Notes: generated by a model not told the origin, from the letters alone. Positions 41,091 to 50,209 are shown, counted from the first letter of the stretch. The stretch: 64,000 nucleotides of DNA from an uncultured Dehalococcoidia bacterium (GCA_958295765.1 CATQHB010000002.1:1940001-2004000); one strand, 5' to 3'. A program made the numbers and translations.

Positions 41091-42515
41091 TCAGCCCACG
41101 CCGGTGGCAATAGCTTCCTGCCTGGCCCGCCGGCGGGCCGGGGGCCGGGGACGGGGCAGGAGCAGGTAGGTCAAGGTCGCCAGGACGAACAAGGCAATCA
41201 AGGGGAACAAGGCCCAGAAATAGCTGCCCGTGCGGTCATAAATCATCCCCATCCAAACCGCCGTCCACATCGACATCAACTGGTCCGGCAGGTGCTGCCA
41301 GCCCCGCAGGGTGGCAAAATTCCGCCGCCCAAAGAACTCGCCCATCATCGCCCAGTTCAGCGAATTGGCGCTCTCCGAGAGGGCCAGCAGGATGGCAAAG
41401 CCGGCCAGTTGCCACAGGTTGCCGGTGGCGTTGAACAGCAGGGTCAGCGAAATCGCGCCGGAGGCCATGCAGATGGCGGTCAACCGTTTCTTGGGGAACC
41501 GGTCGCCCAGCCAGCCAATCACCGGATTGAATAGTATGGTGGCGGTGGCGACCAGGCCCACGTAAAAGGCAGCAATCTGCAAACTTTCCGTCTGCTCCCG
41601 CCCCCCCTCTTGCAGGAACCAGACCATCACCGGGGCCAGCAGAAAGGACAGGCCGGAATGGGCGGTATTCCGCAACCCGGAGGCCAGTACCAGCATCCAG
41701 TAGGTGGGGGTACGCATCGCATCGCGTACCTCAAAATCCGTCTCCCCTCGGGTGGGCCGTCTCCGACTGCTCCGGGCGACATCGGCCCGCCCGGAAGGCG
41801 CCGCGCCCGCCGGGGTTTCGGCGGGGCCGGCGGTTTCGGTGTCGGCCGGGGCATCTGGCGGCGCCGGGCGGTCGCCGTCGGGCAGCAGTCCCATACTTTC
41901 CGGCGACCGCTTGATCAGAAAGGACAGGGGGAGAATCAACGCGATGATTACGATGCCGGAGATGAGCACCGCCTGACGCCAACCCAGGGTCAGCACCATC
42001 AGGCCGGCCAGGGGCGCAATGGCCCCGCCCAGCCCGTGGCCCATAGAGACAAAGGACATCGCCAGCCCCCGCCGCCGCCGGAACCAGTTGTTGATCGCCG
42101 CGATAGTGGCGTTGTTATAGCCGGAGCGGAAGCCTACCGACATCAGCCCGACGAACACCAGCAGAAAGAAAAAGTAGTTGCCGGTCAGGGACAGCAGGAT
42201 AAAGCCCAAGCCGGAGGCCAGGCCGCCAAAGGCCAGCATTACGCCGGGGCCGTAGCGGTCGGTCAGGTAGCCCACAATCGGCCCCTGGATGCCGCCCATC
42301 AGCCGGCCCAGGGTATCGGCCCAGCCAATGGCCGCCGCCCCCAAGCCCAGGTCGTTCTGGATGGGGATGATGTAAACCGTGAAGCCCCGGTTGAAACTGC
42401 CCTGCTTGATGCCGTCGGCAATCAGGCTGACCAGGACAATCCACCAGCCGTAGAATATCCGGGGTGGCCGCTTCGACGAACCGGGCGAACCGGGTAAAGG
42501 CGATGATTTAAGCAC
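41091..42515 (-). CDS. MFS transporter (OFA/MCT-like)
   Basis: A 474-residue membrane transporter with about 12 segments. The N-terminus FYGWWIVLVSLIADGIKQG, the loop DRYGPGVMLAFGG, and GYNNATIAAINNWFRRRRGLAMSF match monocarboxylate/oxalate-type MFS proteins. A long hydrophilic central loop, DGDRPAPPDAPADTETAG onwards, is Pro/Ala-rich. A GTG start at 42515 is used. The gene is upstream, on the same strand, of the double-hotdog dehydratase (84-base gap), so it may import a substrate for that enzyme. Confidence 0.86.
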   Translation of the reverse strand: MLKSSPLPGSPGSSKRPPRIFYGWWIVLVSLIADGIKQGSFNRGFTVYIIPIQNDLGLGAAAIGWADTLGRLMGGIQGPIVGYLTDRYGPGVMLAFGGLASGLGFILLSLTGNYFFFLLVFVGLMSVGFRSGYNNATIAAINNWFRRRRGLAMSFVSMGHGLGGAIAPLAGLMVLTLGWRQAVLISGIVIIALILPLSFLIKRSPESMGLLPDGDRPAPPDAPADTETAGPAETPAGAAPSGRADVARSSRRRPTRGETDFEVRDAMRTPTYWMLVLASGLRNTAHSGLSFLLAPVMVWFLQEGGREQTESLQIAAFYVGLVATATILFNPVIGWLGDRFPKKRLTAICMASGAISLTLLFNATGNLWQLAGFAILLALSESANSLNWAMMGEFFGRRNFATLRGWQHLPDQLMSMWTAVWMGMIYDRTGSYFWALFPLIALFVLATLTYLLLPRPRPPARRRARQEAIATGVG

Positions 42516-42720
42516 CGGTCAGCGCGACCGCCCGGTTCGGAATAGCCCGGTGAATAGTGGTGAACTCAAGCAATTTTCTACCCCGTTCCTGGTGGGCCGA
42601 TGCGCCGGCGGCTATCGGCCCGGTTATTAGCCCAATGTCAGCCCGGTTACTTTATCAGATTACGAAGGTTTTGGTGAGGGGGTTGGGGCCGGGCAATCGC
42701 AAAGTCTATTTACATCCTCT

Positions 42721-43082
42721 CACCGCTCATCCTGAGCCTGTCGAAGGACGAACCGTTGGATACAAGGGCGTGGTTCGACAAGCTCACCATGAGCGGATTT
42801 TGTGCTTGGCGCAGACTTTGCCCCGGCCCGGTTACCCTGAATCAGGACACGATATACCGGGAAATCGCGTCTTAACCAAGGCCACCGTCGTTCCGGCGAA
42901 AGCCGGAATCCAGGAAATCCCCGGGGAAAGAGCGTACCGGCTACCGAGGGTTCTGGATTCCGGCTTTCGCCGGAACGACGGGTTTATGGCCGGAATGACG
43001 GGCTTATGATGCGATTACTCTGCCGGATGAGTGGTTCGACAAGCTCACCATGAGCAGATTTTGTGCTTGGCGCAGACTTTGC
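42721..43082. repeat. Family-A arms flanking family-B element, copy 6
   Basis: A family-A pair (42724-42797) ends with gattttgtgcttggcgcaga, a phrase repeated near 43053 after a lone family-A arm (43030). Between them is family-B copy 6, arms 42886-42913 and 42953-42980, outer ends gggaaatcgcgtcttaacca and atgatgcgattactctgcc. The arrangement suggests B inserted into, or flanked by, A units. No gene is seen in 42516-43098. Confidence 0.8.
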
Positions 43083-43098
43083 ACCTACCCACCCCCGG

Positions 43099-44361
43099 CT
43101 AGTAAATAACCTGCGCCTCCGCCAACCGCCCCATTTCCGCGGCGGACACGCCCAGCAGTTCTTGAAAGACATATTCGTTGTGCTGGCCCAGGAGCGGCGC
43201 CGGGGTGCGGATGCCGCCGGGGGTTTCTCCCAGCAGCCAGGGCATCCCGTACAGCCATTCCGCTCCGACGTGGGGATGCTCTACGTCCAGGTAGGCTTGC
43301 CGTTCCTGCAAGTGGGGATCCAGGAACTGGTCCTCAATGTTCATTACCGGCATCGCCGCCACGCCGTGAGCTTGCAGCCGGTCGGTAATTTCCTGGGCGG
43401 TATGTTGTCCGGTCCACGCCGCTACGTGAGCGTCCAACTCGGCCAGGTGTTGCAACCGGCCCTGGTGGTCGGCAAACCGGGGATCGGCGCACCACTCCGG
43501 TTGGCCCAGGGCGGCGCAAAAGGACTGCCATTCCGCATCGCTGCCTACGGCAATCGCCACCCAGCGGTCAGCCTCGGCGCAGGGGTAATTATTATGGGGG
43601 GCATAGGCCGGGTGGTAGTTGCCCTGCGGTTGCGGCGGCGCGCCGCTCATCTGGCAGTCCAGGAACGCCTCGCCCAGCAGGGAGGCGGTGGCCTCCAACT
43701 GGGCCACTTCGATAAACTGCCCCTGGCCGGTGTGGTTGCGGTGGCGCAGGGCCGCTACCGTAGCCAGGGCCGCGTGCAGCGCCGCCACCACGTCGCTCCA
43801 GGGCGCTTGCAGTTCCCCCACCAGTTGCTCATCCCCGGCGTAGCCCACTACGCTCATCAACCCGGACAGGGCCTGAATTATGGGGGCGTAGGCCAGTACG
43901 TCCCGCAGCGGCCCGGTCTCCCCCAGGGCCGGCATAGATACCAGGATGATGTCGGGGCGGAGGCGGCGCAGTTCGGTATAATCCAGCCCCAGCCGTTGCA
44001 GCACCCCCGGTGAGTAGTTGTTCAACGCCACGTCGCTGCGGGCCAGCAGTTCCCGCGCCAACTCCAGGCCCTCGGCGGTTTTCAGGTTCAGGGTTACGCT
44101 CAACTTGTTGCGGTTGATGCCGTGGAACACCGGCTGCAACTCCGGCCACAGGCCCCGGTCGCCGCCGGCGATGTCCTCGCCGACGATGGGACGGCCCAGG
44201 CGCAGCCCGTCCAGCCGCGCCCGGCTCTCCACCTTGATAACCTCGGCCCCCAGGTCGGCCAGCAGTTGCGCCGCCATCGGCCCGGCCCAGGCCGTGCCAA
44301 AGTCCACCACCCGGTAGCGGGCCAGAGGCAGCGGGGTCAGGTCATTTTCCGGTGGCGTCAT
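43099..44361 (-). CDS. CaiB/BaiF CoA-transferase (with catalytic Asp)
   Basis: A ~420-residue family III CoA-transferase. The N-terminus VVDFGTAWAGPMAAQLLADLGAEV, KLSVTLNLKTAEG, and VGELQAPWSDVVAALHAAL are typical; the aspartate in PWSDVV (about residue 190) matches the position of the acyl-carrying Asp of formyl-CoA transferase. The ATG at 44361 is used. It lies 37 bases downstream of a second CoA-transferase gene that lacks this Asp, so the two are probably a heteromeric enzyme moving CoA between carboxylic acids. Confidence 0.9.
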   Translation of the reverse strand: MTPPENDLTPLPLARYRVVDFGTAWAGPMAAQLLADLGAEVIKVESRARLDGLRLGRPIVGEDIAGGDRGLWPELQPVFHGINRNKLSVTLNLKTAEGLELARELLARSDVALNNYSPGVLQRLGLDYTELRRLRPDIILVSMPALGETGPLRDVLAYAPIIQALSGLMSVVGYAGDEQLVGELQAPWSDVVAALHAALATVAALRHRNHTGQGQFIEVAQLEATASLLGEAFLDCQMSGAPPQPQGNYHPAYAPHNNYPCAEADRWVAIAVGSDAEWQSFCAALGQPEWCADPRFADHQGRLQHLAELDAHVAAWTGQHTAQEITDRLQAHGVAAMPVMNIEDQFLDPHLQERQAYLDVEHPHVGAEWLYGMPWLLGETPGGIRTPAPLLGQHNEYVFQELLGVSAAEMGRLAEAQVIY

Positions 44362-44398
44362 CAGCAAAACCCGGCAGCAGAGTAGGGCGTATTTCCAA

Positions 44399-45625
44399 CT
44401 ATATTACCCCGGCCCGTTCCAAATGGGAAATTGCCGCCTCAGCCAGCCCCAGCTCATTGCCCAGGATTTCCCGGTTGTGCTGGCCCAGGGTAGGCGCCGG
44501 GCGTAGCAGTCTGGCCGGGGCGCCGGACAGCCGGTAGGGTGGGCCGGGGTAGCGGTAGGTCTCCGTCCAGGGGTGTTCCACCGGCCGGAAGTAGTCCCGC
44601 GCGTTCAGTTGCGGGTCGGCCAGCGCCTCGTCAAAAGTCTGCACCGGCACGCAGGGGATACGCTGCTCCAGGCAGGCTTGCAGTATCTCCGCCTTGGTAC
44701 GCTCCATAAACCAGGGGGCAATCAGCGCCTCCGCCTCCGCCGGGTACTGGTCGCTCATCGCCCGCCGGTCCCGGTAGCGGGGGTCGGCCGTCCAGTCCGG
44801 TTCCCCCAGCAAGGCCAGGAACCGGCGGTACTGTTCGATTTGCGGGGCGTCAATGCAGATATAGCCGTCCTTGCAGGGCAGCACGCAGTTGGGGAACAGC
44901 CCCAACCGCATCCGGTTGCCGGAACGAAAGCCGGCCACGCCCCGGTAGATGTAGGTGGGCAGGTGATAGCCGGTCAGCAGCGTCCCGATGACCTGGGCCT
45001 CGGCCACGTCCACCAGTTGCCCCCGGCCGGTCAAGTCCCGGCCCAGCAGGGCGACAATGCTGGCAAAGGCGGCGCCCACCCCGGCCAGGTAACCGGCCTG
45101 GTGCAGGGGCGTAGTCAGCGGCTCCCGGTGGGGATGGCCGGTGCCAAAGCTCAAGCCGCTCATGGCGTTGGCCGTCAGGTCGCTCCCCCGGTAGCCGCGA
45201 TACGGCCCGCTCCGGCCATAGGGCGATATGGAGGTAACGATGAGGCGGGGATACTGCCCCTTTAATGCTGCATAGTCCAGCCCCAACTCCTCTACCAGGG
45301 GCAGGGGCTGGTTCTCCAGAAAAATATCGGCGGACTCCAGCAGCCTCCCCAGCAGTTCCCGGCCCGGCCCGGATTGCAGGTTCAGGGTAATGCCCCGCTT
45401 GTTCAGGTTGGCAAAGAGGTACAGCCCGCTACGTTCCGGGTGAGGCTGGCCGGCCGGGAAGGGGCCGCGCTGCCGGGCCTCCTCGCCAACGCCGGGCGGC
45501 TCCACCTTAATGACCTCCGCGCCCAGTTCGGCCAGAACCTTGCCGCAAAAAGGGGCGGAGACCAGACTCCCCCATTCAACAACCCGCACCCCGTTCAAGG
45601 CTCCGGGTGATGGCTCAGGTTGCAT
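44399..45625 (-). CDS. CaiB/BaiF CoA-transferase, catalytic Asp replaced
   Basis: A 408-residue family III CoA-transferase: VVEWGSLVSAPFCGKVLAEL, RGITLNLQSGPGRELLG, SISPYGRSGPYRGYRGSDLTANAMSGL, and LGRDLTGRGQLVDVAEAQ. In the segment that aligns with the catalytic Asp, the sequence reads LHQAGYLAGVG, with glycine at residue 178 instead of Asp. The next gene on the strand keeps the Asp. ATG at 45625 has AAGGTG 5 bases upstream. This subunit may be structural. Confidence 0.88.
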   Translation of the reverse strand: MQPEPSPGALNGVRVVEWGSLVSAPFCGKVLAELGAEVIKVEPPGVGEEARQRGPFPAGQPHPERSGLYLFANLNKRGITLNLQSGPGRELLGRLLESADIFLENQPLPLVEELGLDYAALKGQYPRLIVTSISPYGRSGPYRGYRGSDLTANAMSGLSFGTGHPHREPLTTPLHQAGYLAGVGAAFASIVALLGRDLTGRGQLVDVAEAQVIGTLLTGYHLPTYIYRGVAGFRSGNRMRLGLFPNCVLPCKDGYICIDAPQIEQYRRFLALLGEPDWTADPRYRDRRAMSDQYPAEAEALIAPWFMERTKAEILQACLEQRIPCVPVQTFDEALADPQLNARDYFRPVEHPWTETYRYPGPPYRLSGAPARLLRPAPTLGQHNREILGNELGLAEAAISHLERAGVI

Positions 45626-45737
45626 TATGCACCTTGATTACTTTTCCGAAATTATTGGCAGGCAGTTGACATTTGAGCATAGACGGTATAAGATATTTAC
45701 CACAACACCCCTGTTGCTTCTGGTGGCAGGGCGCAAG

Positions 45738-45755
45738 GCCACCCTCACGGGTGGC
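45738..45755 (+). other. Small hairpin upstream of the NYN gene
   Basis: GCCACCC and GGGTGGC form a 7-bp stem around tcac, about 24 bases before the NYN start codon. It could lie in the leader of that mRNA. No other support for regulation is visible. Confidence 0.35.
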
Positions 45756-45778
45756 TATTGCATTTCTAGGCCCTGATG

Positions 45779-46423
45779 ATGTCCGTAAACGTATATATTG
45801 ACGGGTTCAATCTTTATTACGGAGCGGTGCGTGGTACGCCATATAAATGGTTGAACTTGGCGGAAATGTGTCGACGACTTCTGCCAAATCGGGACATTCA
45901 TCGTATCAGATATTTTATAGCCCCTATCCTCCCTCTTCCTCACGATGAACAAGCGCCTGACCGACAAGAAGTTTACTTCAGAGCGCTTCAAACAATCCCC
46001 AACTTGACTATTCATTACGGACGTTTTTCCTCTAATCCAACTACATCCCCCAGATACCCCCTCAATTATCCCAACCCGTTGGAACCCCCTGAGATGGTAC
46101 AGATTCTGAAGACCGAGGAAAAGCGTTCCGATGTGAACCTGGCTACCCTGCTGCTGATTGACTGCTTTGATAATGACTTTGATGAAGCCGTAGTTATTAC
46201 TAACGATTCGGATTTAACCCTGCCGATTGAGTACGTTGTTTCGAGATTTAACAAAAGGGTCGGCGTTATCAATCCGCAGCGTCGTGGCAGAGCCAGCCGG
46301 GAATTGCGCCAGGCGGCCAGTTGGTCTTACCGGCAGATAAATCGCAGCATCCTTGCCAATAGCCAGTTCCCGGCAACTATGAGCGATGCCCTGGGCGCGT
46401 TCAGAAAACCCTCCCGACGGTAG
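45779..46423 (+). CDS. NYN-domain (PIN-like RNase) protein
   Basis: A 214-residue NYN-domain protein. The first acidic motif is VYIDGFNLYYGAVRG, and the second is VVITNDSDLTLPIEYVVSR, with conserved EKRSDVNLATLLLIDCFDNDF between them; these match the LabA/NYN pattern of catalytic acids. RNA cleavage is likely; target unknown. It is much richer in A+T than most neighbours, consistent with lateral transfer. Two adjacent ATGs occur; the second (45779) is used. Compare with 16363. Confidence 0.82.
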   Translation: MSVNVYIDGFNLYYGAVRGTPYKWLNLAEMCRRLLPNRDIHRIRYFIAPILPLPHDEQAPDRQEVYFRALQTIPNLTIHYGRFSSNPTTSPRYPLNYPNPLEPPEMVQILKTEEKRSDVNLATLLLIDCFDNDFDEAVVITNDSDLTLPIEYVVSRFNKRVGVINPQRRGRASRELRQAASWSYRQINRSILANSQFPATMSDALGAFRKPSRR

Positions 46424-46506
46424 GGCATACCCCACTTCTCACCCCACTCACCGCTTAAACCGTAGCTCCCTTTTGCCCAATGCTCACCGCCAGCTTGGGC
46501 GTAGCT

Positions 46507-47121
46507 TTATGATGTGACGGATATGGCTTGTTTTCGGTAGGCCCCGTCATTCACTTGCCTGGTCAGAAAGTCTGCGAGGTCTGCACGGCCGATTTGAGTT
46601 ACCTTTCCGGCGTTGCCCGGGGTATAGTCGCCGGAGGCCGGCGTGTCTTTCAGGATAGCGGCGCGAACAATCGTCCAATCAAGAGAGCTTTCCCGGACCA
46701 CTGCCTCCTGCGCCGCGTGGTCAGAGTAGATATTGCGCAGCAGCGTCCTGAAAAGAATACGGGCGAGCCAGGAGATTTGCCCCCAGCTTTCTCCGACTCC
46801 CGCGGCGGATAAAACGACCAGACGCCCTACGTTGTGCCGAGTCATGCCGTCCACTACGTTCCTCGTGCCGACGGCCAGGGTCGTTTTGTCGCGCAAGCCG
46901 TTGCTGCCCAGAACGATAATCGCCGCGTCGTGGTTGGCGACCGCCGCGGCCACCGATGCGGCGTCCGTAACGTCGCCCTGGGCGACGCGCAGGTTGGAAT
47001 CGCGGCGGTCAACCCGGTTGGCCGAGCGCGTAAAGGCGGTAACTTCGTGGCCGCGCTCCAGAGCTTGCCCGCATACGTGCTGTCCGGTTTTACCAGTCGC
47101 TCCAAAGACGATGACTTTCAT
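46507..47121 (-). CDS. NAD(P)H-binding oxidoreductase (atypical SDR)
   Basis: A 204-residue Rossmann-fold protein: VIVFGATGKTGQHVCGQAL, GHEVTAFTRS, LRVAQGDVTDAASV, and LVVLSAAGVGES; IVRAAIL and the C-terminal ADFLTRQVND resemble biliverdin reductase B/NAD(P)H-binding SDR-a5 proteins. It probably acts as a small oxidoreductase with unknown substrate. The S9 peptidase lies upstream of it on the other side of a short gap. Confidence 0.82.
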   Translation of the reverse strand: MKVIVFGATGKTGQHVCGQALERGHEVTAFTRSANRVDRRDSNLRVAQGDVTDAASVAAAVANHDAAIIVLGSNGLRDKTTLAVGTRNVVDGMTRHNVGRLVVLSAAGVGESWGQISWLARILFRTLLRNIYSDHAAQEAVVRESSLDWTIVRAAILKDTPASGDYTPGNAGKVTQIGRADLADFLTRQVNDGAYRKQAISVTS

Positions 47122-47171
47122 AACGCTTTCCCCTTGCCTGGCAGCATGACTTTATCCGATGTTCTCCTACC

Positions 47172-49271
47172 TCACCCCAAATACCGCTCAAACCATTCCA
47201 GCGTCCGGGCCAGGTATTCCTCCCGCAGCTTGGGGTGGCCCTGGCGGGGGAAGGAGTGGGAGCAGCCGGGGAACCGCACGAATTCCACTTCCCGCCCCAG
47301 CCGCTTGAGTTGCACGAAGTAGGCTTCGCTCTGGCTGATGGGGCAGCGGACATCCGCCTCCCCGTGCAGCAGCAGCGCCGGCGTCTCTACCTGGGCGGCG
47401 TAGGTCAGGGGAGAGCGGCGCACTAACTCCTGAAAGGCGTCCACCGGGGAGCCGCCCCATTGCACTTCGCCAAAGCTCACGCCAATGTCCGAGGTGCCGT
47501 ACATACTCACCAGGTCAATGCAGGGCGCGCCCACCACCGCCACCCGGAACCGGGGGGTATGCCCGATAATCCAGCCCGTCATAAAGCCGCCGTAGCTGTA
47601 CCCGTGTACCCCCAGCCGGGATTCGTCCACGTAGGGACGGGCCGCTACTGCATCCACCGCCGCCATCAAGTCCAGGTAATCCTCACCGCCCCAGTCCTCC
47701 AGCACCGCCGTCATAAAGTCATCGCCGTAGGTGGATGAACCCCGGGGATTCACCGCCAGGGTCAGGTAGCCGTTGGTGGCTAGTACCTGATGCAAGGGCG
47801 CAAAGGAGTCATAAAAGGCTCCGTTGGGGCCGCCGTGAATCTCCAGAATCAACGGGTAGCGCCCGGCCGGGTCAAAATCCGGCGGGAAATACAGCCGACA
47901 TTCAATTTCCAGCCCGCCCCGGTGGAGAGCGAACTTTTCCTGCCGGGCCGGCGGATGCCCTTGCAGGTAGGCCCGATTATAGTAGGTTAGCTGCCGGTCG
48001 GTAGAGATTTCCCTTTCAACCCGGTTCAGGTCAATCAACCGCAAGTCGGCCGGGGAGTCGGGCGTGTTGGTGGTGATGACCGCCCGCCGGCCGCCGGCGT
48101 CCAGGGACAGGGCGGCGCACTGCATCCCGCCCCCGGCCAGCCGTTTCACCGTTCCCGGTTCCGCCTCCGGCGCGGCGGATGCTTGGCACAGGTAGGATTC
48201 GCCCCGGGTTTCTCCCAGGAACAGTATCCGGTCATCGCCGTACCAACCCATTTCCGGCGTAGGGCTGATGGCCGGAATACCCAGGACGGGGCGGATGCGG
48301 TCGTCGGTCAGCCGGCGGGGTGGCTGTCCCGGCTCAAGCAGGTAGAGCCAGCTTTGCCACAGGCCCAGCCCGTTAGTAGCGGGCGAACCGGCGGCCAGCA
48401 GTCGCTCCCCGTCAGGCGACCAGGCCAAAGCGCCCACGCTTTCCAGCCCCTCCGACCACCGCTCCGGGCTGCTTTCCCCGACGCCGCCCTGCTCATAGTC
48501 AGCCGGTTCAGCCCCAACCCCCCGCTCATGGTGAACTTGTCCAGCGCTATCCCCCCGCTCATGGTGAGCTTGTCGAACCACGCCGGCCGAAATCACGTAA
48601 GCCTCGGAACGGTTGCGGGTATCCCGGTCATCCCGCCGGCCGGAGACGAAGGCGATTCTCTCCCCGTCGGGAGACCACACCGGCAGCAAGTCATCCCAAT
48701 CGCCGTCGGTAAGCTGGCGGGTGTCCCCGTCGGCCACCTCAACGATAAACAGGTGGAAATGGGCATCGCCCCGCCAGCCCAGGCCGTCGTAGCGGTAGCG
48801 GATGCGCCGGGCCACGCTGACCCGGGGCAGGGCGGCGTCGGCAGCGTCCGGCGCCGGCGCGTCCGGGTCCACGTCGGCGACGTACACCAGCCGCCGGGAG
48901 TCCGGCGCCCAGGCCAGTTCAATGATGTTACTTGGCGAGTCGGTAAGCTGGCGCGCCTCGCCGCCCCGGACGCCCATCAGCCAAATCTGCCGCTGGCCGG
49001 CCGGGTCAGCCCGGAGAAAGGCGAGGGTTTGTCCGTCCGGGGAAAAGCGGGGCAGTCCGTCCCGCAGGCCCTGGGTGAACTCTACCGCCTCCGGGTTGTT
49101 ATCCGGCGCCGGGGCCGCCAAGTCCAGCAGCATAATGCGGGAACGGCTTTCCAGCGACTCCGGTTCCACCCAGGAGTAGGTGAAGGCCAGCCGGGCGCCG
49201 TCGGGGGAAAGGGCTGGGTCACCAACGTTTTTCAGGTGTCGCACCAGATCCGGGGCTATCGGGCTGCCCAT
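47172..49271 (-). CDS. S9 family prolyl-oligopeptidase-like peptidase, with repeat-derived insert
   Basis: A 699-residue S9 peptidase. The N-terminal half is a beta-propeller of TolB-like repeats (ALSPDGARLAF, RFSPDGQTLAF, VWSPDGERIAF, AWSPDGERLLA). The C-terminal alpha/beta-hydrolase domain has the catalytic serine in HGYSYGGFMTG, the Asp in LLHGEADVRCP and the His in GCSHSFP. Residues ~223-264 read VVRQAHHERG and QVHHERG: a family-A repeat has been accommodated in frame within a propeller loop (48521-48583). There is no obvious signal peptide, so it is probably cytoplasmic. Confidence 0.9.
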   Translation of the reverse strand: MGSPIAPDLVRHLKNVGDPALSPDGARLAFTYSWVEPESLESRSRIMLLDLAAPAPDNNPEAVEFTQGLRDGLPRFSPDGQTLAFLRADPAGQRQIWLMGVRGGEARQLTDSPSNIIELAWAPDSRRLVYVADVDPDAPAPDAADAALPRVSVARRIRYRYDGLGWRGDAHFHLFIVEVADGDTRQLTDGDWDDLLPVWSPDGERIAFVSGRRDDRDTRNRSEAYVISAGVVRQAHHERGDSAGQVHHERGVGAEPADYEQGGVGESSPERWSEGLESVGALAWSPDGERLLAAGSPATNGLGLWQSWLYLLEPGQPPRRLTDDRIRPVLGIPAISPTPEMGWYGDDRILFLGETRGESYLCQASAAPEAEPGTVKRLAGGGMQCAALSLDAGGRRAVITTNTPDSPADLRLIDLNRVEREISTDRQLTYYNRAYLQGHPPARQEKFALHRGGLEIECRLYFPPDFDPAGRYPLILEIHGGPNGAFYDSFAPLHQVLATNGYLTLAVNPRGSSTYGDDFMTAVLEDWGGEDYLDLMAAVDAVAARPYVDESRLGVHGYSYGGFMTGWIIGHTPRFRVAVVGAPCIDLVSMYGTSDIGVSFGEVQWGGSPVDAFQELVRRSPLTYAAQVETPALLLHGEADVRCPISQSEAYFVQLKRLGREVEFVRFPGCSHSFPRQGHPKLREEYLARTLEWFERYLG
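48521..48583 (-). repeat. Family-A repeat units inside the S9 peptidase gene
   Basis: ccgctcatggtgaacttgtc and ccgctcatggtgagcttgtc occur in tandem and in frame in the coding region, the second followed by gaaccacgccgg. They read VVRQAHHERG and QVHHERG in the protein. The unit is the one dispersed between genes elsewhere. Confidence 0.85.
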
Positions 49272-49398
49272 ATTTATGCCTCCCGGCCAAACCGGCCGAC
49301 GGTATTCGGGGTGGAAAAAGAATAGAGGGCCTTTCGACCCTCTATTTCCGATTGACTCCGTTTTTTGTTGCCCGGCCTTGCCGCCGGGGTGAGAAGTT

Positions 49399-49476
49399 TG
49401 GCAGGAGCGGGAGGATTCGAACCCCCGACCACTGGTTTTGGAGACCAGCGCTCTGACCAGACTGAGCTACGCTCCT
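49399..49476 (-). tRNA. tRNA-Trp (CCA)
   Basis: The minus strand folds as a cloverleaf: acceptor AGGAGCG/CGCTCCT, D-arm with GCTCAGTCTGGTCAGAGC, anticodon arm CTGGTCTCCAAAACCAG giving CCA, and T arm with GGTTCGAATCC. The 3' CCA is encoded (49399-49401). It is the last of three tRNAs read from the right. Confidence 0.95.
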
Positions 49477-49502
49477 GCATTGAGTATTAAAATTGGTTGG
49501 TA

Positions 49503-49578
49503 TGGTACCCCTGGAGGGACTCGAACCCCCGACGCGCGACTTAGGACGCCGCCGCTCTATCCTCTGAGCTACAGGGGC
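49503..49578 (-). tRNA. tRNA-Arg (CCT)
   Basis: Acceptor GCCCCTG/CAGGGGT, D-arm GCTCAGAGGATAGAGC, anticodon arm GCGGCGTCCTAAGTCGC with loop GTCCTAA giving anticodon CCT, T arm GGTTCGAGTCC, and an encoded CCA. It lies between tRNA-Ala and tRNA-Trp. Confidence 0.93.
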
Positions 49579-49582
49579 AAGT

Positions 49583-49658
49583 TGGTGGAGATAGGGGGGC
49601 TCGAACCCCCAACCTCGGCATTGCGAACGCCGCGCTCTCCCAATTGAGCTATATCCCC
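49583..49658 (-). tRNA. tRNA-Ala (CGC)
   Basis: Acceptor GGGGATA/TATCTCC gives a G3-U70 wobble, the alanine identity element. The anticodon arm CGGCGTTCGCAATGCCG has loop TTCGCAA with anticodon CGC. The T arm is GGTTCGAGCCC and the 3' CCA is encoded. It is the first in transcription order. Confidence 0.95.
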
Positions 49659-49673
49659 TAGTCCCTTTATAGA

Positions 49674-49703
49674 ATGGTAAAACTCCCGGCAACCCTCTGT
49701 CAA
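49674..49703 (-). promoter_or_regulatory. Sigma-70-type promoter of the tRNA cluster
   Basis: On the minus strand TTGACA (49703-49698) is followed after 18 bases by TACCAT (49679-49674), 15 bases before the tRNA-Ala 5' end. The -35 box is perfect; the -10 box matches four of six. Confidence 0.6.
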
Positions 49704-49756
49704 GTACCGGTATGCTCATCAAGCGTTAGTGTCCTGCCGGAATACTCTATCGATCG

Positions 49757-49889
49757 GTAGGGGCGGGTTACAAACCCGCCCAGGCGACAACGTAAGAACC
49801 GTTTGGGCAACGGAGACATCTTATCCGACATATTCTTGCACCGGAACCAGGGCCACCGGAACCAGGGCGGGTTATAAACCCGCCCCTAC
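49757..49889. repeat. Family-C element (133 bp, with a 15-bp internal duplication)
   Basis: Bounded by gtaggggcgggttacaaacc and ggttataaacccgcccctac. The core (ggcgacaacg, ggagacatc, tatccgaca, cttgcaccggaaccagggc) closely matches that of the copy at 36340. A local duplication of ccaccggaaccaggg accounts for the 15 extra bases. The right outer flank ends ccgttgagaatacccc near 49939. Confidence 0.85.
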
Positions 49890-49949
49890 GATGCACTAGG
49901 GCCGAGTAAGGAACACCCATACCCGTTGAGAATACCCCCTCAGCCGTAG

Positions 49950-50117
49950 GGAAGTCGCATCATAAACCCGTCATTCCCCCAAGCAACCGTCGTTCCGGAG
50001 CAGGCCGGAATCCAGGAAATCCCCCGGAAAAGAGCGGGTTGGCTACAAAGAATTCTGGATTCCGGCTTTCGCCGGAACGACGGTTGCTTGGGTTGCCCTG
50101 GTTAAGACGCAATTGCC
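49950..50117. repeat. Family-B element, copy 7
   Basis: Arms 49988-50015 (diverged) and 50055-50082. The outer ends gaagtcgcatcataaaccc and gttaagacgcaattgccca are inverse-complementary in part. With the family-C element it fills the 550-base gap between the tRNAs and sat. Confidence 0.8.
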
Positions 50118-50209
50118 CACCACTACCGGCCAGCGCTGCCTTGACATTGTTAATCGTGGTTAATCGTGTAATAATGTTTTCTGATTTTGACTGAAGGCAA
50201 CAGTAGCAG

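Noticed and set aside
49399-49658. Integration site for a mobile island at the tRNAs
   Set aside because: I saw no integrase and no repeat of a tRNA 3' end elsewhere in the window.
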